This document shows positions 53,799-64,000 of a stretch of 64,000 nt of DNA, piece by piece. The notes under the pieces are model-generated. The model worked only from the letters and a program-made list of their open reading frames with translations, did no database searches and had not been told where the DNA came from. The stretch's first letter is position 1, and each line of letters begins with the position of its first letter. Where the stretch lies: positions 85,689,322 to 85,753,321 of the forward strand of contig CM042157.1 of the NCBI GenBank assembly GCA_023376005.1. Direction: 5' to 3'. The translations under genes and the position numbers were made by a program. The stretch comes from Doryteuthis pealeii. Its lineage: Eukaryota; Mollusca; Cephalopoda; Myopsida; Loliginidae.

Positions 53799-54090
53799 AA
53801 TTATTGGTACACTTATTAAGAGTTCATATAGTCTAGTATTCCCTAGAGAGTTCTCCAAAGGGGAGGTAATTATAAAGTAGGGGAGGCAACTCTCAATATG
53901 AATTGGTCACCCTGTCGGCGGGGCTTAGAATCTGCTGTACAGAAGGCGGCTAGGGACAGACATTGTGTGCAATAAGTAATTGAGAGTTACCTCCCCTACG
54001 TAAAACTCTCTAGGGAATACTAGACTATTATTGGACCCTTTCCGATAATAGTCTAATACCCTAGAGAGTTCTCCAAAGGAGAGGTAATCA
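53799..54090. repeat. Single fold-back MITE-like unit plus inverted partial unit
   Basis: One full unit (53799-54035), then CCGATAATAGTCTAATACCC starts a second, head-on partial unit ending near 54090. Half A has four units here. Confidence 0.8.
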
Positions 54091-54214
54091 TAAAGCTATG
54101 TGCGACAAAGAGCGGAAACTCTACACCTGGGCCACCAGCCCACGCCACAAACGGAGAATGCCAAATCATCTAGTCAATGGTAATGGTAATTCACGCGCAG
54201 CCACTTAACCTATA

Positions 54215-54572
54215 TTTGTCTTGACGCCCATCCTGCTCGTGTAGAATGGTTGGTGTATATATATATATATATATATATACCAACGATTCCATACGAGTAG
54301 GATGCGACACAGGGTCAATTTTTAAGTAGAGTTTCCCCAGGATCGATTTTAGAGTATTCCTTTCTTTAGACTGGTTACCTATCCAAGATTAAAGAACCCT
54401 CTCTGCTCTACTATCCACCCATAGCTGGAGGGAGAGTAGTTGTATGCATACCTTTCCCAAAGGTATTAGCGTTATTTGAAATGCAAACAGCTTCGTCCAG
54501 GATTTGAACTCGGGTCGACAAATCCATTTCCCATGACTCTAACCATTACACCACGCACCTCCAATCGATGTT
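54215..54572 (-). mobile_element. SINE-B with tail-to-tail second 3' end, half B only
   Basis: On the minus strand, from 54572: GGTGCGTGGTGTAATGG (A box), CCCGAGTTCAAATCCTGG (B box) and the body to CGCATCCTACTCG at 54305, then a (TA)n tract. On the plus strand, 54225-54256 repeats the SINE-B 3' end CATCCTGCTCGTGTAG in the opposite direction. Two SINE 3' ends thus face each other across 54257-54278. The insertion interrupts the MITE sequence. Confidence 0.78.
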
Positions 54573-54869
54573 CGGTAGATATTGCCAATTAATCTTTTGA
54601 TATATTTGCACTTTTACGTGTGTGTCAAAAAGTCCAATAAATATTAAATTCTTTCCAATATGGCGCTATTTAAAGGTCATAAATGGAATTCTGTTGAAAT
54701 TATGCTCATATACACGTGTACATTATATAATTTATCATATATTGTCGGAAAATTTGCAATATTCAATCAACATGTCCACGGAACAACCAATTCAGCCCAC
54801 TTAGCACTTACTGTATTTTCCATAACGTGGTCAGATCCTCGCAAAATTGGTCTCCAGGATATGACACTA
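54573..54869. other. Spacer after MITE unit
   Basis: Equivalent of 21600-21884; the small open frame 54660-54881 is shared with half A but has no domain. Confidence 0.5.
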
Positions 54870-55005
54870 AACTTCATGTGATGGTAAGACTCTACTTCTG
54901 GAGATCTGGGAAGTGTGGTGTACCCCTTCATTGCCATTACTCTCAGGTCCACTCTGACCCGGAGTGGTAGTACATGTTTGAATCCCATCTATTGATCAAA
55001 TAAAT
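54870..55005 (+). repeat. DR1-related block, single unit
   Basis: Equivalent of the triplicated 21885-22205. Confidence 0.7.
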
Positions 55006-55017
55006 GTTTTTGAAAAA

Positions 55018-55292
55018 TATTCGTATTCGATAGGAATACTTGATATCATATAAATATGTGTAAATTATTTGTATTGAGAATAGTTATTTGAAGTTATAAT
55101 TGTTTACCAAGGATTATTATTAGTTACTTGAAATCCGATAACTACGTGCAAACAAATGAGTATTATTAAATAGAAATAATTACTTGAAACCATATAATTA
55201 TTAGTATTAGATAGGGCACTTGAAACCAAACAACTGTGTGCAAATTATTTGTATGAGATAGAAATACTTGATATCATATAACTGTGTGCAAA
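55018..55292. repeat. Degenerate ~47-bp minisatellite, half B copy
   Basis: Equivalent of 22225-22505. Confidence 0.6.
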
Positions 55293-56200
55293 AAAAAAGA
55301 TACCCCCCATAAAAAACCTTAAGAAACAAGTACATAAAAGGTGTAAATGCAAACGTACAATAAACGCAATTCCCTCACCTCAAGGCATAAACTAACCTTA
55401 GATGGGTTGGCTACCGTTTTAAATCAATCATAAAGTTACACAAGGACGTATTTATAAGTTAAAAGAATTGCTTTTTTTTTTTTTACATTCGTTTAATATC
55501 TTCTGATATAGATGTAGTAAAAAGAAAACCAGTGTTTTAGACTTTAGCAATAATAATAATAATAATCTTATTATTATAATGGAGATTGTGTGGTATTCTG
55601 TCTGTAACCGAAACTATATAACTACACAAATCACAATTCCCATAGTTATTTACGTAACATTTTCCATGATTTCATTTCTTTTAAAACTCAGTTATTAATA
55701 AAATTGTTTTACATTATCATTACGGTTGACCATATCTACAAACTAATAACACGCAGTTGTATTTATATATACAACAAAATAGCGGTTTACAGTGTGAACG
55801 GGAAGGCTAATTTGCATATTGATTTTAAACATTTGATTTTAATAAATATTTGCTTAGTATTATTGATTTCTAATTGTTTGGTTTTATCTTAATGAATATG
55901 AGCAAAGATCTCTTCAATAAATCTTAAAAGAAATTTATTAACGAGAAGAATTAACTGTAATTTTATTCTTTACTTCCTATTTTAACTAAATAGTTAAAAT
56001 ATGAAAATTTAGCAATGAAAGGCTGGAGTGATTGCAGAGTAAGTTTCACTTGTTCTGTTTTTTTTTATTATAGCCCCCCCTATGTTTCAAATAGTTTTAT
56101 CTGCATTCTTATTTAGTTTCATTAGTCTTTCTAATTTAATATGATATTTTATTGCATGAAAACTTAAATACGTGCACCCGGAGGGTGCATATATTAGCTA
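55293..56200. other. AT-rich spacer
   Basis: No gene is seen; about 100 bases around 55680-55790 are not in half A. Confidence 0.55.
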
Positions 56201-56204
56201 ATAA

Positions 56205-56207
56205 TAA

Positions 56208-56250
<43 letters not shown>

Positions 56251-56790
56251 TCCTTTTAGCTAGTATATTAGGTCTGAGACCTGTCAGCTGTTCCTTATAA
56301 ATATTCATCTTAATTCCATAGATAATCTGTGGAAAGATTATAAATATTCTGACATTGCTTTGAAGGAGTTTAGAGATGGGGCATTCACTATTGATGATGG
56401 TAATTTATTCCATGTATTCACGACTCTGTTACTAAAATAATTTTGTCTTGCATTTGCTTTACAACATTTTTTTACGAGTTTTAATTTATGACCCCTGGTA
56501 TTGATATTTTGAGCAATGTTTAGTAGGTCAATGTTCGTTGAATAAAAACCATGTGTATATTTGTAGACTTCAATCATATCCCCTCTTATACGTCGATAAA
56601 CCAAACTTGGTAAGTCAATGCTCCAAACCACATCAGCAAATTCCAAATGAGGTCTTACCAATGCAGTGAATAATTTTTTCAGCATTTCTTTATCGATGTA
56701 TTCATATGACCTTCGTATTAATCCTAATACCTTGTTTTAGCTACTGGCAAACTCAGCCTAAAATGCGTTTTTGACAAAATGACTTTAGCC
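56205..56790 (-). pseudogene. CR1-like LINE 3' end, best copy
   Basis: Minus-strand frame 56685-56338 is open for 115 codons: MLKKLFTALVRPHLEFADVV, RRIRGDMIEVYKYTHGFYS, KLVKKCCKANARQNYFSNRV, NTWNKLPSSIVNAPSLNSF. Upstream RVLGLIRRSYEYIDKE extends it. A stop follows SEYL, then a ~90-base UTR and an (AAT)n run (56205-56250). An in-frame deletion removed the QRRATK region. It is a fragment of the RT C-terminal domain only. Confidence 0.75.
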
Positions 56791-56940
56791 CCCCCCCCTA
56801 CAGAAAATAATTTACCAAAAATCAGGGAATTATCGGATTTTAATGAAATTTTCAGTGTTTATTTATCAATGAATGATCTTTATAATGCATTATTTATTTT
56901 ATTTCAAAACTTTCTCATTTTTTCATTTATGTTGCGGGCG
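56780..56940 (+). repeat. ~190-bp repeat unit, half B copy
   Basis: Equivalent of 27070-27265; the GACCCCCC end is deleted. Confidence 0.72.
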
Positions 56941-57725
56941 TAACATTTTTTTCAAGTTGGTCTTATATTGTACTAATTACAGTATAAATAATGAGATAAA
57001 AGACCGAAGTTATGAATAGAAACAAAAAAATGTTTACGGTGGCTATTCTATTAGAAAATAAGTACCGAAAATCGAAAAATAAAATGTAAAAAAAAATAAT
57101 AGATAATTATTTTTTTGGAGATTTTTTTTTTACTCATTTCGATAATTATTTAATTGGCTATTATCTTATAAAAGAAAAAAAATTATACATTGATATTTTT
57201 TCTGCTTAAAAAGGGGGGGGGTACATTTTCAATCGAGTTTTTCTTCAAAAAGTATACTTTGATGCAATGAAATAAGGTTTGCATTAAATAGATATTGATT
57301 TCTAGAATCTAAAAATATAACATTTTAAAGTTAACATCAGATTTTTCTCATTTTAAATGAATTTTATATATTAATTTTTTATAGCAAAAATACTAAATTA
57401 AAGTATATATTTTTTTTCTCGATTTCTTTCGAATTGATTTTCCCGGTTTCTCGGTCAGAAAATGTAATAAATTCAAAATAAGAAAAGCAGGAGATCGGGC
57501 AGATAGTACATTCTTTTCCAAGTTAGAAACATTTGACGGACATACATACAAACAAGTAGGATAACAATAGAGATTTATTTGCATGTTTACACTTAAGTTG
57601 TGTAGCAGTTGTCGTGTGGTCAATTGATAAAAACCCCTCTTCAATCCCTTAGTACTTTATTTTGTAGACTTACAGACTCCATAATGGGAGAGTTTTGACT
57701 CTTCCCCCAAATTTCCAATTTTATC
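56941..57725. other. AT-rich spacer
   Basis: Equivalent of 27266-28145 without the (TA)n block. Confidence 0.55.
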
Positions 57726-59374
57726 AATTCCTACATCTCGGATCTTTCCGACCATTTCTAAAGTGCATGATCCCAGGGACACCAAATGAATTCTTGGTTT
57801 TTTTTTTCTTATTTTAGTTTATAGCAGTGGACATGATGTTTTTCTTTTCCCTCAAAACTTACACCTGAATAATTAAACCTCGATTTATCCTCGTGGGTAG
57901 GAACAGGATTTATATTTCTTTTTACGAGAAACATGAATGGTTTGTTTATTATTCTACATTTTTCCAGATAGATCTGTGTATGGTAATGACAATTCAATTC
58001 CTTTTACTGCTATTTAAATAGAGACAGTAAATACCATATTTTGTTCAATAAAATCGACAAAGATTCAATATATTCCAATATAAATTAATAATGAAAATAT
58101 TTCAAATAAGAAATTTTAACATGACTTGATATTACTATGACTATGTTTTTTTTTTCAGGTGTACTTGTACTGGCATTTTAACGAAAACTACAAATAACAT
58201 CTTTTTAACAATTTTATCAATTCCTACGTCTCGGATCTTTCCGACCATTTCTAATGTACATGATCCCGGGGGCACCAAATTAATTCTTAGGTTTTTTGTT
58301 TTGTCTTTTTTTTTTAAGCCAGTGGACACGATTTTTTTTCTTTCCCCTCAAAAGTTACACCTGAATAATTAGCCTTGATTTATCCTCTTGGGTAGCAACA
58401 GGATTTTCTTTTAATAGAAACATGAAGTTTTCTTATGAATTATTTTAGATTAAATGTATTCAATGAAATCGACATTGGCTTCAATCAGGGTCTCTCCATG
58501 GCTAAGGAATCTCCAGCAAACCTTAACAGAAATAAAGTAAACAACTAGTGACGTTACAAATATGACTGTAGTTATGAAGGAAAGGTACAAGGCAATTATA
58601 AGGTTTATAATTGGGTTAACAGTTTATTCTGGGTTAGTAATATGTTAGCGTATACATTTCTGTAAATGTATTTAAGAGTTGTGTAAATGTCTTTGAGAGT
58701 TGCCAGAGGATTTCTCCTGGCGGGGATATATTTTTAGGTAATACAAGGAGTTTCAAATACACTTATCTTATTTGTATAGGTCTTAGCAATGCCTCGAAGT
58801 TGTCCGGTGAGGTCGCTGTGGTTCTGTTGTCTGCATGTATCAGCTAGTTCTGTACCCTTTGCCTGTCGGGCCTGTTCTGCTGAGTCAGGGTTCTATCCTC
58901 TGCCCCCTATTGTCCGGACTTCCGGGTGCGGGCAGATAACCCAATTTCCGATAGCCTCTCCGACAATCTCCATGCTTAAAAATGGTTAATTTTACAACTA
59001 TCCTTATCTTCAGTTCATCTGTTTTACTAATTTGTTGCTTTTTTTTAACTCTTTTTTTGCCAAAAGAAAAAAAATATATAGGCAATGTTCAAACCAAGGA
59101 AGATTTGTGTATGATAATGGCAATACAGGATCTCAGGGGCACCAAATTAATTCTTATGTTTTGTTTTTTTTTAATTTTCTAGCAGCGGACATGTTTTTTC
59201 TTTCTTTTCCCTCAAAAGATACACCTGAATAATTAGCCTCGATTTTCGAAAAGGATTTAAGTTTTTTTTACGACAAACATGAAGTGGATTTTTTTTGTGA
59301 GGGGTATGCAACATGAATGTAGTTGGACTTATCCTTGTAGATTTGTGTATGGTAATTATAATTCCTTTAAAATT
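57726..59374. repeat. Three direct AT-rich repeats, half B copy
   Basis: Equivalent of 28146-29812. Confidence 0.6.
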
Positions 59375-59855
59375 TTCAGATAAAAAAAACAAGAGAGGTG
59401 ATTCTCGTCTGTAATGAAAAAATAAGAATTTGTTTTCAATTTTTCAGAAACTCTTTAACTATTCTGCCTTGAATTTTCTTTCATTATTCAGTTTTTAATT
59501 TGGTTTCTTTAGTTTATCTAGCAAAAATAGGCGTAAGTATTTATAGGGATTGACCCCTATATTTTTACGGCATGTGGAATTGAATAAATTAAAATAATCA
59601 ATTTTTCTTAAATAATTAGTTTTACAATTATATAAGTTAAGTTTAGAATTATGTAAACAAAAGATAATCAAATAAATATTAGTTTAGAAATATTTTAGCA
59701 AGAATATAAACAATGGTTTAAATTCCATTGATAATATGTACGCCATCGGAATGTTACAAAATCATCCGATATTTACGTCATTAGAAAACAGCTGATATTT
59801 GAAAATTCAAATATTAAATTTAACTTAATGATCACGTAGACAATGACAAAAGAAA
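59375..59855 (-). repeat. Right inverted-repeat arm, half B, uninterrupted
   Basis: Equivalent of 29813-30563 without the DR1 insertion. Confidence 0.8.
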
Positions 59856-59887
59856 ATTATAAAAAGGCCCATAGAGCTGAAAAACTA

Positions 59888-60005
59888 CAATGGGAGCTTG
59901 CGCTCTTTCCGACTCGACGGAGTTGGAGCTGATGCTCCTAACTCGACAGTGGGAACGGACGCTCTTCCCAACTCGACACAATGGGGAGAAGACACTTTCT
60001 GAAAA
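59888..60005. repeat. Short hairpin array, half B copy
   Basis: Motifs GGGAGC..GCTCTTTCC, GGAGC..GCTCC and GGGAACGG..CTCTTCCC with CGAC linkers. Confidence 0.55.
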
Positions 60006-60779
60006 CATAAAATACGACTCAACAGGTCTGTCTATTTTTTCGTTTCATATTTTCTCTCTCTCCTACTCAATACGACACAAATTTCAATCACAGACATTGT
60101 TTTATCAAAACTGCTACAATTTGACATATCCAATCACACAAATATAAACAATACATGAGCACTTTACAAACACAACTAGGTACAGACACATACAGTCTGC
60201 AACACCGCTGAAAGAACAATTGAATATACCAATTGTAAATTAATGTATATAAAGTTTGTTTCTTTTATCAATTTTGTCTTCTTCTTTTGTTTTCTACGGA
60301 AACTACATTTTCGTAGTCTTATACATTTAAATTGTGGGGATCAAAACTCGGATCTTCAACCCATCACACACCAAGCAACAACGTTCCCTACAAGATATAA
60401 TCATTGACAGTCAATGAAGACTGAGTGGAGACGGGATGATAAGGGAGAGATTGACAAGTTACAGTGACCCCTGGGGGGGGGGGGAAAGAACAGTAAAGTC
60501 ATGACATAATGAATTATCTTAAATGTCAACAGTTGTGGATATTCCACGTGTCCAGTTAGAAAAAAAAGCCCAAAAGAAAATCGCAATCATAAATTACAAG
60601 GAAAATCAATTTTATATGACGAAATCAGTGTCAACCTTAGAGAATAAGAATTTAAAAAAAGAAAAAAAAAGGACAACTCAAAGATTCTTAAATTCAAATG
60701 GAATACGAATCCAACCCAGAAAAGTCCAGATGTTGTTTTCTGTAAACTAATTAAGGTGATTTGATACATATAAAGAATA
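60006..60779. other. AT-rich spacer
   Basis: Equivalent of 30726-31480. No gene is seen. Confidence 0.55.
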
Positions 60780-61480
60780 GGAAGAAAAAGAAGAAGAAAA
60801 GAAAAAGAAGAAAAGAAAAGAAAAGAAAGAAGAAAGAAAGAAAAGAGAAAAAAAGAGAGAAAGAAAAAGAGAAAGAAAAAAGAGAGAAGAAAAAAGAGAG
60901 AAAGAAAAAAAGAGAAAAAAAGAGAAGAAAAAAAGAGAGAAAGAAAAAAAGAAAAAAAAAAAGAGAAAGAAAGAAGAAAGAAAAAAAGAGAAAGAAAAAA
61001 AAGAGAGAAAAAAGAAAAGAGAAAGAAAAAAGAGAGAAAGAAAAGAAAGAAAAAAGAAAAAAGAAAAAAGAAGAAAAGAAAAAAAAAAAAAGAGAGAAAG
61101 AAAAAAAGAGAAAAAAAAAAAAGAGAGAAGAAAAGAAAAAAGAAAAAGAGAAAAAAAAAAAAAAAGAGAGAAAGAAAAAAAAAAGAAAAAAGAAAAAGAG
61201 AGAAAGAAAAAAGAGAAAGAAAAAAAAAGAAAAAAAAAGAGAGAAAAAAAAGAGAGAAAAGAAAAAAAGAGAAGAAAAAAGAGAGAAAGAAAAAAAAGAA
61301 AGAAAAAAAAGAAAAGAAAAAAAGAGAAAGAAAAAAGAGAAAGAAAAAAAGAAAGAAAAAGAGAGAAAGAAAAAAAAAGAGAGAAAGAAAAAAGAGAGAG
61401 AAAAAAAAAGAGAGAAAAAAAGAAGAAAAAAAAAAAAGAGAGAAAAAAAGAGAGAAAGAAAAAAAAGAGATGTAGAAAAC
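60780..61480. repeat. ~700-bp polypurine (A/G) tract
   Basis: Essentially only A and G on the plus strand, as irregular GAAAA and GAGAGAAA units. All six-frame open stretches here (Phe/Ser/Leu or Lys/Glu/Arg-rich, up to 313 codons) are artefacts. The left contig breaks in this tract. Confidence 0.97.
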
Positions 61481-61943
61481 AAAAAAACAAAAAAAAAAAC
61501 AAACACCAAAAAAAACAAAACAAAACAAAACAATGTGTCGTATTACATGGTATTATCAATTCGTTGACGTAAAAATAAAAAAAATAAAAAGATATGGATA
61601 CGAACCTTTACTGGTTATGTACAAGTTATCTCTAATCCTGATTGACAATTTCCATGTGTTGTCTTAATCTGACGTCTTCCTTTCCACATCTAAGACCAAT
61701 CGATAATGAGGACTGTCCCCTCCTCGTAAGATGAGTGCGTGCTTCCTGAACCGAGGCTCGGATTTCAAATGTGGATTTTGAAGACAATTTGTCTTTCACT
61801 TCACTTGAAGAAAGACAACTTTGAAGAGACTTGTATAAGATTCTAAGAGGAGACTGGTTGTTATTCAATATCCAGCAAGATAACCAGGAGACATCAGGGA
61901 ACATGCAAATGATAATAGAATCTACCTATATGAAAAACATAAT

Positions 61944-61945
<2 letters not shown>
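61481..61945. other. Unassigned single-copy stretch
   Basis: It starts with CAAAA-rich sequence. A 90-codon minus frame (61904-61632) has balanced composition but no recognised domain or homologue. I would not call it a gene on this evidence. Confidence 0.4.

Positions 61946-61948
<3 letters not shown>

Positions 61949-61995
<47 letters not shown>
61949..61995. repeat. (TA)n microsatellite
   Basis: Pure TA run. Confidence 0.96.
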
Positions 61996-61998
<3 letters not shown>

Positions 61999-62094
61999 GT
62001 AGTGTGAGATGGTCACTATTTCAGCTTTTGCTGGAATGGTGTACCAAAGGCAGTATTAATTGGTAGAGTGCTCAATATAAAATAGAGCTGTTAT

Positions 62095-62730
<636 letters not shown>

Positions 62731-62795
<65 letters not shown>
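62731..62795. repeat. (GA)n microsatellite
   Basis: Pure GA run. Confidence 0.97.
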
Positions 62796-62801
<6 letters not shown>

Positions 62802-63164
62802 AATTAAACTTTATTTGTAAGCAGCCAGAAGTTAAAGGCTGACTTATATATAACATACAAATAAAGTGGGAAGTTCAATCTCCCTCTCACACTGTCCACT
62901 CTGTCTCTTTACCCTCACAGAGAAACAAACATACATTAGAAGTAATTAATCAAGATAATATAGAGAGGGGTAAAGTGACTGGCAGAATGTGTAGTAAGAG
63001 ACGGGTAAGTTTTTAGCAAAATGATTTTAATGCTTTTTAAAAAATTTCTCCGGCTGTATTTCTTTCTTTAATTTAATTCGCTGTGCAAACTCTCTTTTTT
63101 TCTAATCACAATTGTCTACACAGATCTCAATGGGTGACCAAACGGGTTATGCTTTTTTATATAG
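62796..63164. other. Spacer with the opposite inverted repeat arm
   Basis: 62950-63015 contains GTAAAGTGACTGGCAGAA and GTAAGAGACGGGT, the partner of 62620-62700. No gene is seen. Confidence 0.5.
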
Positions 63165-63212
63165 TATCTCTCTCTCTCTCTCTCACCCTCTCTCTCTCTC
63201 TCTCTCTCTCTG
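63165..63212. repeat. (CT)n microsatellite
   Basis: CT run with one CACC interruption. Confidence 0.95.
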
Positions 63213-63234
63213 TTACATTTATCTTTATTTTATA

Positions 63235-63323
63235 TGCACAACCTTTCGGCCGATGTACCCTCCGGTCTTCTTAAGGTGTTCTAATCAAACTCGGGGACTT
63301 CTTGTCGAAACGGGTCGAAACGT

Positions 63324-63330
<7 letters not shown>
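63235..63330 (-). mobile_element. Diverged fold-back arm fragment
   Basis: On the minus strand: CTTAAGAAGACCGGAGGG, ATCGGCCGAAAGG. This is a degraded relative of the arms at 47750-48330. Confidence 0.5.

Positions 63331-63361
<31 letters not shown>
63327..63361. repeat. (TA)n microsatellite
   Basis: TA run bordering the second palindrome; its partner lies at 63583-63631. Confidence 0.95.
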
Positions 63362-63364
<3 letters not shown>

Positions 63365-63368
<4 letters not shown>

Positions 63369-63582
63369 AATAAAATTCGAAGCAATACAATGCGTAAAAA
63401 ATAAAGACAAAAAGATGTTTTATATGTCTAATCGATTTCAAAGCAAAGCTTTATCATCAGAGTTTAATTTCAGAAATTAAACTCTGATGATAAAGCTTTG
63501 CTTTGAAATCGATTAGACATATAAAACATCTTTTTGTCTTTATTTTTTACGCATTGTATGCCTTCGAATTTTATTATTTTAT
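63365..63582. repeat. Near-perfect palindrome (~105-bp arms)
   Basis: Left arm 63365-63470 and right arm 63474-63580 with a 3-base centre; only two or three differences. Both strands carry CTGATGA (63484-63490), stem AAAGC/GCTTT and GAAA (63505-63508). Both sides are (TA)n. Confidence 0.88.
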
Positions 63583-63589
63583 ATATATA

Positions 63590-63631
<42 letters not shown>

Positions 63632-63637
<6 letters not shown>

Positions 63638-64000
63638 GAAACCCTGACAATCAGAACATAAAATAAATGAAGTTAGGACATGCATATTCACAAGCAAAGA
63701 AATCCAATGTAAAAACTATGACGTCACAAACGTAACCAACTCGCGGAACCATAACATTTCTTGAAATCGCGTGTGTGCGCTCGCGTGCAAGCTGGCGTAT
63801 TTAACAACCGCAGTAGGAGGAATTGGTAAAAAAAAGTTAAAAACCCCAAAATCAAAAATCAGTGAAACGGGAAGATCCTACCAATAAAATCGGGTGTGAC
63901 GTCTTCGAATTAATAAAAATTAGACAGAGGCGGCAAAGAAATGCCGAAATTACATTTATATCTGTACCATGGTATCCATTTATATATATTATATATATAT
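63632..64000. other. Anonymous stretch to window end
   Basis: Some GC-richer sequence (63740-63800), otherwise no gene or known repeat. The last ~24 bases are TA-rich. Confidence 0.5.

Larger units (their letters stand above)
31501..60790. repeat. Half B of a ~30 kb large-scale direct duplication
   Basis: This is the partner of half A; collinearity is clear from about 33465. Features private to half B are a SINE-A (36681-36931), an expanded minisatellite (41500-42900), an older DR1 copy (43085-43480), a LINE C-terminal fragment (44650-45030), a fold-back element (47750-48330), a Tc1-like MITE (50353-51085) and a SINE-B pair (54215-54572). It lacks several half A insertions, among them the SINE-B at 18868, the LTR-like insert at 23509, DR1 copies at 2838, 5383 and 30097, and most of 24500-26530. 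Beyond 60790 it continues through the purine tract where half A breaks off. Confidence 0.9.

Noticed and set aside
60587..61567. Very long open frames (up to 313 codons) rich in Phe/Ser/Leu or Lys/Glu/Arg
   Set aside because: They are translations of an A/G-only low-complexity tract; an alphabet of A and G on one strand gives few stop codons. No protein-like composition or start context.

Overview
This window is non-coding, repeat-saturated DNA from an animal nuclear genome. It is AT-rich and full of (TA)n, (GA)n and (CA)n microsatellites. It holds broken pieces of CR1-like, RTE-like, APE-type and zinc-finger LINEs, mariner and Tc1-like transposons, two tRNA-headed SINE families, fold-back elements and one abundant unnamed ~0.6 kb dispersed repeat, called DR1 here. 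The mix fits an invertebrate, plausibly a mollusc or other lophotrochozoan, but no host gene is present to fix the taxon. I found no intact host gene, rRNA, tRNA gene, operon or CRISPR array.

Layout: the window consists of two long versions of the same ~30 kb sequence in the same orientation. Half A runs from 1 to 31490 (collinear from about 1200). Half B runs from 31501 to about 60790 (collinear from about 33465). They are joined by a 10-N gap at 31491-31500. Half A stops inside a purine-rich tract that half B reads through for another ~700 bases (60780-61480). Order is conserved throughout, but the halves differ by insertions that often have clean empty sites. This looks like two haplotypes placed in tandem by the assembler; a true segmental duplication is the alternative. 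From 61500 to 64000 there is single-copy sequence with two near-perfect palindromes and several microsatellites.

Order along each half (A; B): a LINE endonuclease fragment riddled with DR1 insertions (1-3400; 33465-34740); retroelement RNase H fragments (4945-5835; 35514-35785); a spacer with short hairpin-tailed repeats (6375-7465; 36310-37635); a zinc-finger LINE with SINE-A and DR1 inserted (9470-12120; 39690-45050; half B carries an 11-unit 127-bp minisatellite here); mariner remnants (12898-13175; 45637-45945); a 0.5-kb inverted-repeat arm (14776; 47535); an RTE-like LINE end rearranged by 5' inversion (18690-19468; 52440-52940); fold-back MITE units (20325-21700; 53799-54090); a degenerate minisatellite (22225; 55018); CR1-like LINE ends (23320-27070; 56205-56790); repeated AT-rich units (28150-29800; 57730-59400); the second inverted-repeat arm (29813; 59375); and a small hairpin array (30608; 59888).

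Nothing here forms a working pathway. The interest lies in the two-allele comparison, which defines the ends and target-site duplications of otherwise anonymous elements, in a 3' hairpin shared by several repeat families, and in CTGANGA-stem-GAAA motifs resembling hammerhead ribozyme cores at several fold-back elements.
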